A stretch of DNA of 64,000 nt from an uncultured Stenotrophomonas sp. GTDB taxonomy: Bacteria > Pseudomonadota > Gammaproteobacteria > Xanthomonadales > Xanthomonadaceae. The notes under the pieces are model-generated. The model made no database searches. It was not told the DNA's origin and saw only the letters and a program-made list of their open reading frames with translations. Location: assembly GCA_913775725.1 (NCBI GenBank), contig CAJYNG010000013.1, forward strand, positions 248,001-312,000, in the 5' to 3' direction. The translations under genes and the position numbers were made by a program. Numbering within the stretch: the stretch's first letter is position 1; each line of letters begins with the position of its first letter. Below, in pieces: positions 60,988 to 64,000 of the stretch.

Positions 60988-61665
60988 TCAGAGCTTGTCG
61001 AGCATCGAATCGGCGTTGGACGGCACCTTCACCTTGCTCTTCTTGGCAAAGGTCACGGCCGACTTGGTCGAGCCGTACAGGCCCTGGATGAAGCCCGGCG
61101 ATTCCTTGGCCACCCATGCACCGGCGGCCAGCTTGCGGCCGACGGTGGCCAGCTGGGTCGCGCCCAGGTTCTTCATGCCGGCGGTGAAGTTGCTGGCTTC
61201 GCCGCCCAGCTTCTGTGCCTCGGCGGCCGAGGACAGCAGCGAGACCAGGCCTTCGGCGTAGTGCTGCTTGGATTCAGCGTTCAGTTCCGGCTGTGCGGCC
61301 TGGCGCTCGTTGATCGCCGCCTGCGCAGCTTCGCTGACCGACACCGACTTCTTCATTGCATCGACGCTGACCGAACCCGACGACAGCGCCTGGCGCTCGG
61401 CTTCCAGCAGCTGCACCTGCTCGGCCAGGCCGAAGGCGCGGGCGAACGAAGTCTGGGCCTGCAGCGAGTGCGACTGCGAGGTAACGAAACGACGCACCAG
61501 CGCTTCCTGCGCGGCTTCGTCCGGGGCAGCAGCGCTGGAGGCGCTGCTGCTGGAGGTGCCGGTGGCGGCACCGGCCAGGTCCTTCAGCTTGCCCAGGCCA
61601 GCGTGGGCGGGCATCGACAGGGTGGCGGCAGCGATGGCCACGACAAGAGCGGTATTGCGGATCAT
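60988..61665 (-). CDS. Exported helical protein of unknown function
   Basis: 225 aa. Signal peptide MIRNTALVVAIAAATLSMPAHA, then LGKLKDLAGAATG, a Ser/Ala linker, and a long helical part (QEALVRRFVTSQSHSLQAQT, FGLAEQVQLLEAERQALSSG, AESKQHYAEGLVSLLSSAAE). No catalytic motif. Lies 16 nt upstream of the CsgG-like gene and 99 nt downstream of the FlgT-like gene. Probably a periplasmic partner in the same system. Family not recognised. Confidence 0.65.
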   Translation of the reverse strand: MIRNTALVVAIAAATLSMPAHAGLGKLKDLAGAATGTSSSSASSAAAPDEAAQEALVRRFVTSQSHSLQAQTSFARAFGLAEQVQLLEAERQALSSGSVSVDAMKKSVSVSEAAQAAINERQAAQPELNAESKQHYAEGLVSLLSSAAEAQKLGGEASNFTAGMKNLGATQLATVGRKLAAGAWVAKESPGFIQGLYGSTKSAVTFAKKSKVKVPSNADSMLDKL

Positions 61666-61723
61666 GTAAGTGTCCTTTGGGAGAGACGGCCGCGAAGCGG
61701 CACGTGGGAAATCGGTAACCCCA

Positions 61724-61757
61724 GGGCGATGCCAAGCGAGCTCGGCACCCACCTGGG
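61724..61757. repeat. Palindromic repeat between cluster genes
   Basis: ATGCCAAGCGAGCTCGGCACCCACC, a degenerate stem-loop of the GTGCC...GGCAC subfamily inside the envelope cluster. Confidence 0.4.
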
Positions 61758-61764
61758 TGGCGGA

Positions 61765-62865
61765 TCAGCGGACCGCTTTGACGTTCAGTTCGTTGATCAT
61801 CTGCTGCGCGGCCTTTTCAGCCGCCAGCTGCAGCGCGTTGGTACGGGCGACGGTTTCATTCGGGCCGGTACCGGAGAACTGCACCGGGCCCACCGACGAC
61901 ACGGTGCGCGGGAAACGACCGGTCACATCCAGCACCTTGCCGGTGACCGTGACGAACACGCGGGTGTTGCCACTGGCCGGGTCACGGTCGCGCATGCCGA
62001 CGTCGAGGGTGCCGACGGCGATGTACGGAATGTTGGCCGCACGGATGCCGTTGGCGGTATCACGCAGGGTGGCCGGGGCCAGGTCGTTGCCGGTGCTGAA
62101 GTCCTTGCGGATGCGCTCGATGCTGAGCAGGCCGCGCGACTCGCCTTCCACGTACTCGGCTTCAACGACTTCGTAGCCGGCGGCGCTGAAGGCACCGGTC
62201 ATCGCGGTGTTCACTTCGGCCGCGTTGGCCACCTTCCAGCTGATGTTGTCGCTGCGCTGGGTGGTGCTGCCGCCGCTGGTGACCGACATCGACGCATTCT
62301 GGTTGATGCTGCCGTTGGTGCTGACCGAGTTGCCACGGAAGCTGTCGCCTTCACGGGTGTTCTCGTTGTAGCTGGAGCTGACGTCGGTGCGGCGGTATTC
62401 CTTGTCCTGGAACGACTGCACGGTGTCCTGCGAGCGCGCCATGAACAGGAAGGTCAGCAGCGAGCGCTGGGCGGCGGTGGCACCGGCCACGGCCGAGCCG
62501 GCATCCAGCTTGGTCTGCAGCAGGGTGGTGTTGATCTCTGCGCGGACGGTGACAGTGTAGGTCTTGGCCTTCTTGTCTTCGGTGTCCGACAGCTGCACGG
62601 CACTGAGCACGTAGCGGTCGATCTCGCCGATGAACTCGGCGCGACGTGCTTCGAACAGGCGCAGCTTGGCCGCACCGGTTTCGGCGATGTACGCCTCCAG
62701 TGCATTGACCTTGGCCTTGTTCAGGGCCTGGGCGCGGGTGTCGGCACTCAGGCGCAGGCCGTAGCTGGCCGAACCGGTACCGCGCGAACTGGCGGTCTGT
62801 GCAGCGACCGGCGAGGCCACCACGAGGGCGATGAGGATGAGCAGGATGGTACGCATCAACGACAT
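61765..62865 (-). CDS. Exported protein with FlgT/LPP20-like N-terminal domain
   Basis: 366 aa. Signal peptide MSLMRTILLILIALVVASPV to about residue 22. Residues 30-120 (GLRLSADTRAQALNKAKVNA, LEAYIAETGAAKLRLFEARR) resemble the small ASD-like N-terminal domain of FlgT/LPP20 proteins. A Ser/Asn-rich stretch (about 180-210, SVSTNGSINQNASMSVTSGG) follows, and a C-terminal domain (GYEVVEAEYVEGESRG, IPYIAVGTLDVGMRD) similar to CsgG-like sensor folds. AGGAG lies 12 nt before the ATG at 62865; the start overlaps the end of the preceding gene by 10 nt. Function inferred only from the neighbours. Confidence 0.65.
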   Translation of the reverse strand: MSLMRTILLILIALVVASPVAAQTASSRGTGSASYGLRLSADTRAQALNKAKVNALEAYIAETGAAKLRLFEARRAEFIGEIDRYVLSAVQLSDTEDKKAKTYTVTVRAEINTTLLQTKLDAGSAVAGATAAQRSLLTFLFMARSQDTVQSFQDKEYRRTDVSSSYNENTREGDSFRGNSVSTNGSINQNASMSVTSGGSTTQRSDNISWKVANAAEVNTAMTGAFSAAGYEVVEAEYVEGESRGLLSIERIRKDFSTGNDLAPATLRDTANGIRAANIPYIAVGTLDVGMRDRDPASGNTRVFVTVTGKVLDVTGRFPRTVSSVGPVQFSGTGPNETVARTNALQLAAEKAAQQMINELNVKAVR

Positions 62866-64000
62866 GACTTGATCAACTCCTGAAGGGCTTGGGTCTGCTG
62901 CTGCAACGGGCGGCCGCCCGGCTTCTGTTCGTCCAGCCAGCCGCGCGAATCGGCGCGCTTGGCGGCAGCGCCAGCGAAGGCGTCGAAGCCGGCCAGCAGG
63001 GTTTCGTAGCTGGCCGACCACTGGTCGACCTGCCACTGCGTGACCGGCACCACCTTGGTGGCCCCCTTGCGCAGCGGCTGTTCGAAATAGACCTTGCCGG
63101 AGAACGGCTCGGTCACCTTGGCGGTGAAGAACGCGCCGAACAGCATCGTCTTCATCGCCGGGGTTTCTTCGATCACGCCGTTCTTCAACGCATCCACCTG
63201 CAGGTTGATGACGTAGTCCGGCTCGGGGATCTTCAGCTGGTAGACCTTGCCGTCGGCAAAGCGCGCCGCCATCGCACCACCGATCGCCTGGCCCGAGGCC
63301 GGCGGCAGCAGGCCGACACCGGTATTGGACGACAGCGTCTTGGACAGTTCATGGGCCAGCGTGGCGCGCAGCGGCGCTTCCCACTTCGGGTCGGGCAGCT
63401 TGGCGCGGACCGCGTCGGACAGGGTCACGCCACCGACCTGCAGGCGACGCACGGCGGCATCGGGCAGCTTGGCCTGGGCAAGGCTGGCGGCCAGCACCTG
63501 CGACAGGCTGGTGGCAGCGTTGCCGTACAGCAGATCGGCGACGATCGCGTCGATATCGTCGCTGTCCGGCCGGTAGTCCTGTACGTCGATACGCTGCAGG
63601 GTGAGCGGATAGGACGCGATCACCTGGCGCTCGCGGAAATCGAAGAACAACGCCTGCAGTGCCACTTCCACCAGCACCTTGTACTGGTTGCCGATCGGCT
63701 CGACCGACACCAGCTCGCGGTCCAGCGCTGCGGCCAGCACGGTGGCACTGGTGGTGCCGTCGAGCATCGCCACCGGCTGATCGATCAGTTCCAGATTGGC
63801 CGGCGAGCGACGCTTGAGCCCCTGCGCCAGGGCCTGGTTGAGCGGGATCAAGCCACGCTTTTCCAGCACGGCATGCGCATGCGGCGTGGTCGCCTGCACG
63901 GCAGCGGCATCAGCGGTATAGGCAAAACCGGCCCAATAGGCCTGCTGTGATTTGTCTGCCGCCTGCACGGCCATCGGCCATACGGCCAGGCACAGGGCAC
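62856..64000 (-). CDS. Exported protein, first visible gene of envelope cluster (runs off right edge)
   Basis: Partial: 380 or more residues, with the true start beyond base 64000. The visible N-terminus ALCLAVWPMAVQAADKSQQA is the end of a signal peptide, so only a few codons are missing. Later segments are LVEVALQALFFDFRERQVIA, IPEPDYVINLQVDALKNGVI and FFTAKVTEPFSGKVYFEQPL. No family recognised. Overlaps the next gene by 10 nt, so it is co-translated with the FlgT-like protein. Probably periplasmic. Confidence 0.65.
   Translation of the reverse strand, partial: ALCLAVWPMAVQAADKSQQAYWAGFAYTADAAAVQATTPHAHAVLEKRGLIPLNQALAQGLKRRSPANLELIDQPVAMLDGTTSATVLAAALDRELVSVEPIGNQYKVLVEVALQALFFDFRERQVIASYPLTLQRIDVQDYRPDSDDIDAIVADLLYGNAATSLSQVLAASLAQAKLPDAAVRRLQVGGVTLSDAVRAKLPDPKWEAPLRATLAHELSKTLSSNTGVGLLPPASGQAIGGAMAARFADGKVYQLKIPEPDYVINLQVDALKNGVIEETPAMKTMLFGAFFTAKVTEPFSGKVYFEQPLRKGATKVVPVTQWQVDQWSASYETLLAGFDAFAGAAAKRADSRGWLDEQKPGGRPLQQQTQALQELIKSCR

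Overview
The window looks like a chromosomal segment of Stenotrophomonas (S. maltophilia complex, Xanthomonadaceae). Base composition is GC-rich throughout. GTAG-ended stem-loop repeats of the SMAG type (core GTAGAGCCGAGC...GCTCGGCTC) lie at many transcript ends, protein families are typical of the lineage (DUF3247, DUF3297, DadA/Alr/Lrp, FabAB), and several genes look leaderless. I see no rRNA, tRNA, insertion sequence, prophage or CRISPR array. This is core chromosome with a few accessory or poorly known loci.

Layout. 1-1.4 kb: 5' end of a TonB-dependent receptor gene (leaving the window), divergent from queD and a phasin-like gene. 1.5-1.8 kb: an unusual pair of long hairpins with mutually complementary loops. 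1.8-6.1 kb: an AsnB-like amidotransferase with Ser in place of the catalytic Cys, divergent from an RstA/RstB-like two-component system. 6.1-11.5 kb: a second two-component system divergent from an exported methionine sulfoxide repair operon (msrB, dipZ, msrA). 11.7-15.5 kb: MocR-type regulator, bioD, free-Met-(R)-sulfoxide reductase with a TfoX C-terminal-type protein, and a CobC-like phosphatase. 15.6-17.8 kb: cobalamin riboswitch and btuB. 17.9-22.0 kb: gph, a SAM methyltransferase coupled to a LysR gene, an NAD(P)-binding protein, and an exported metallo-beta-lactamase-fold protein. 22.3-28.1 kb: dinB, fabA-fabB, HAD phosphatase, rsuA, rsmC. 28-31.6 kb: small conserved proteins, a PAS hybrid kinase, a DUF3016 protein. 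31.7-34.7 kb: D-amino-acid catabolism (alr/dadX, dadA) divergent from lrp. 34.8-38 kb: small exported proteins, a cytosolic msrB, motAB. 38-44 kb: small unknown proteins, a CPA1 antiporter, ygiD-doxX with a divergent LysR gene. 44-49.4 kb: a large EAL phosphodiesterase and an M13 metallopeptidase. 49.5-54.6 kb: two MFS exporters with a divergent TetR regulator and three operator copies, a MpaB/DUF2236 protein and a small membrane protein. 54.6-59 kb: lipoprotein, LytTR two-component system, M28 peptidase. 59.3-64 kb: a four-gene envelope cluster built round a CsgG-like lipoprotein, running off the right edge.

How the genes fit together. Four methionine sulfoxide reductases lie within 28 kb: periplasmic MsrB and MsrA with their own DipZ electron supply and an adjacent two-component system, a free-methionine enzyme, and a cytosolic MsrB. 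CobC-like phosphatase, riboswitch and BtuB suggest cobalamin salvage. DadA, Alr and Lrp form a D-alanine catabolic module. The best candidates for undescribed biology are the CsgG-like envelope cluster, the kissing-hairpin element at 1.5-1.76 kb, the Cys-less AsnB-like enzyme, and the habit of repeat elements of supplying stop codons or C-termini to neighbouring genes.

Limits: this is by-eye reading only. Operators, promoters and family names without a distinctive motif are inference.
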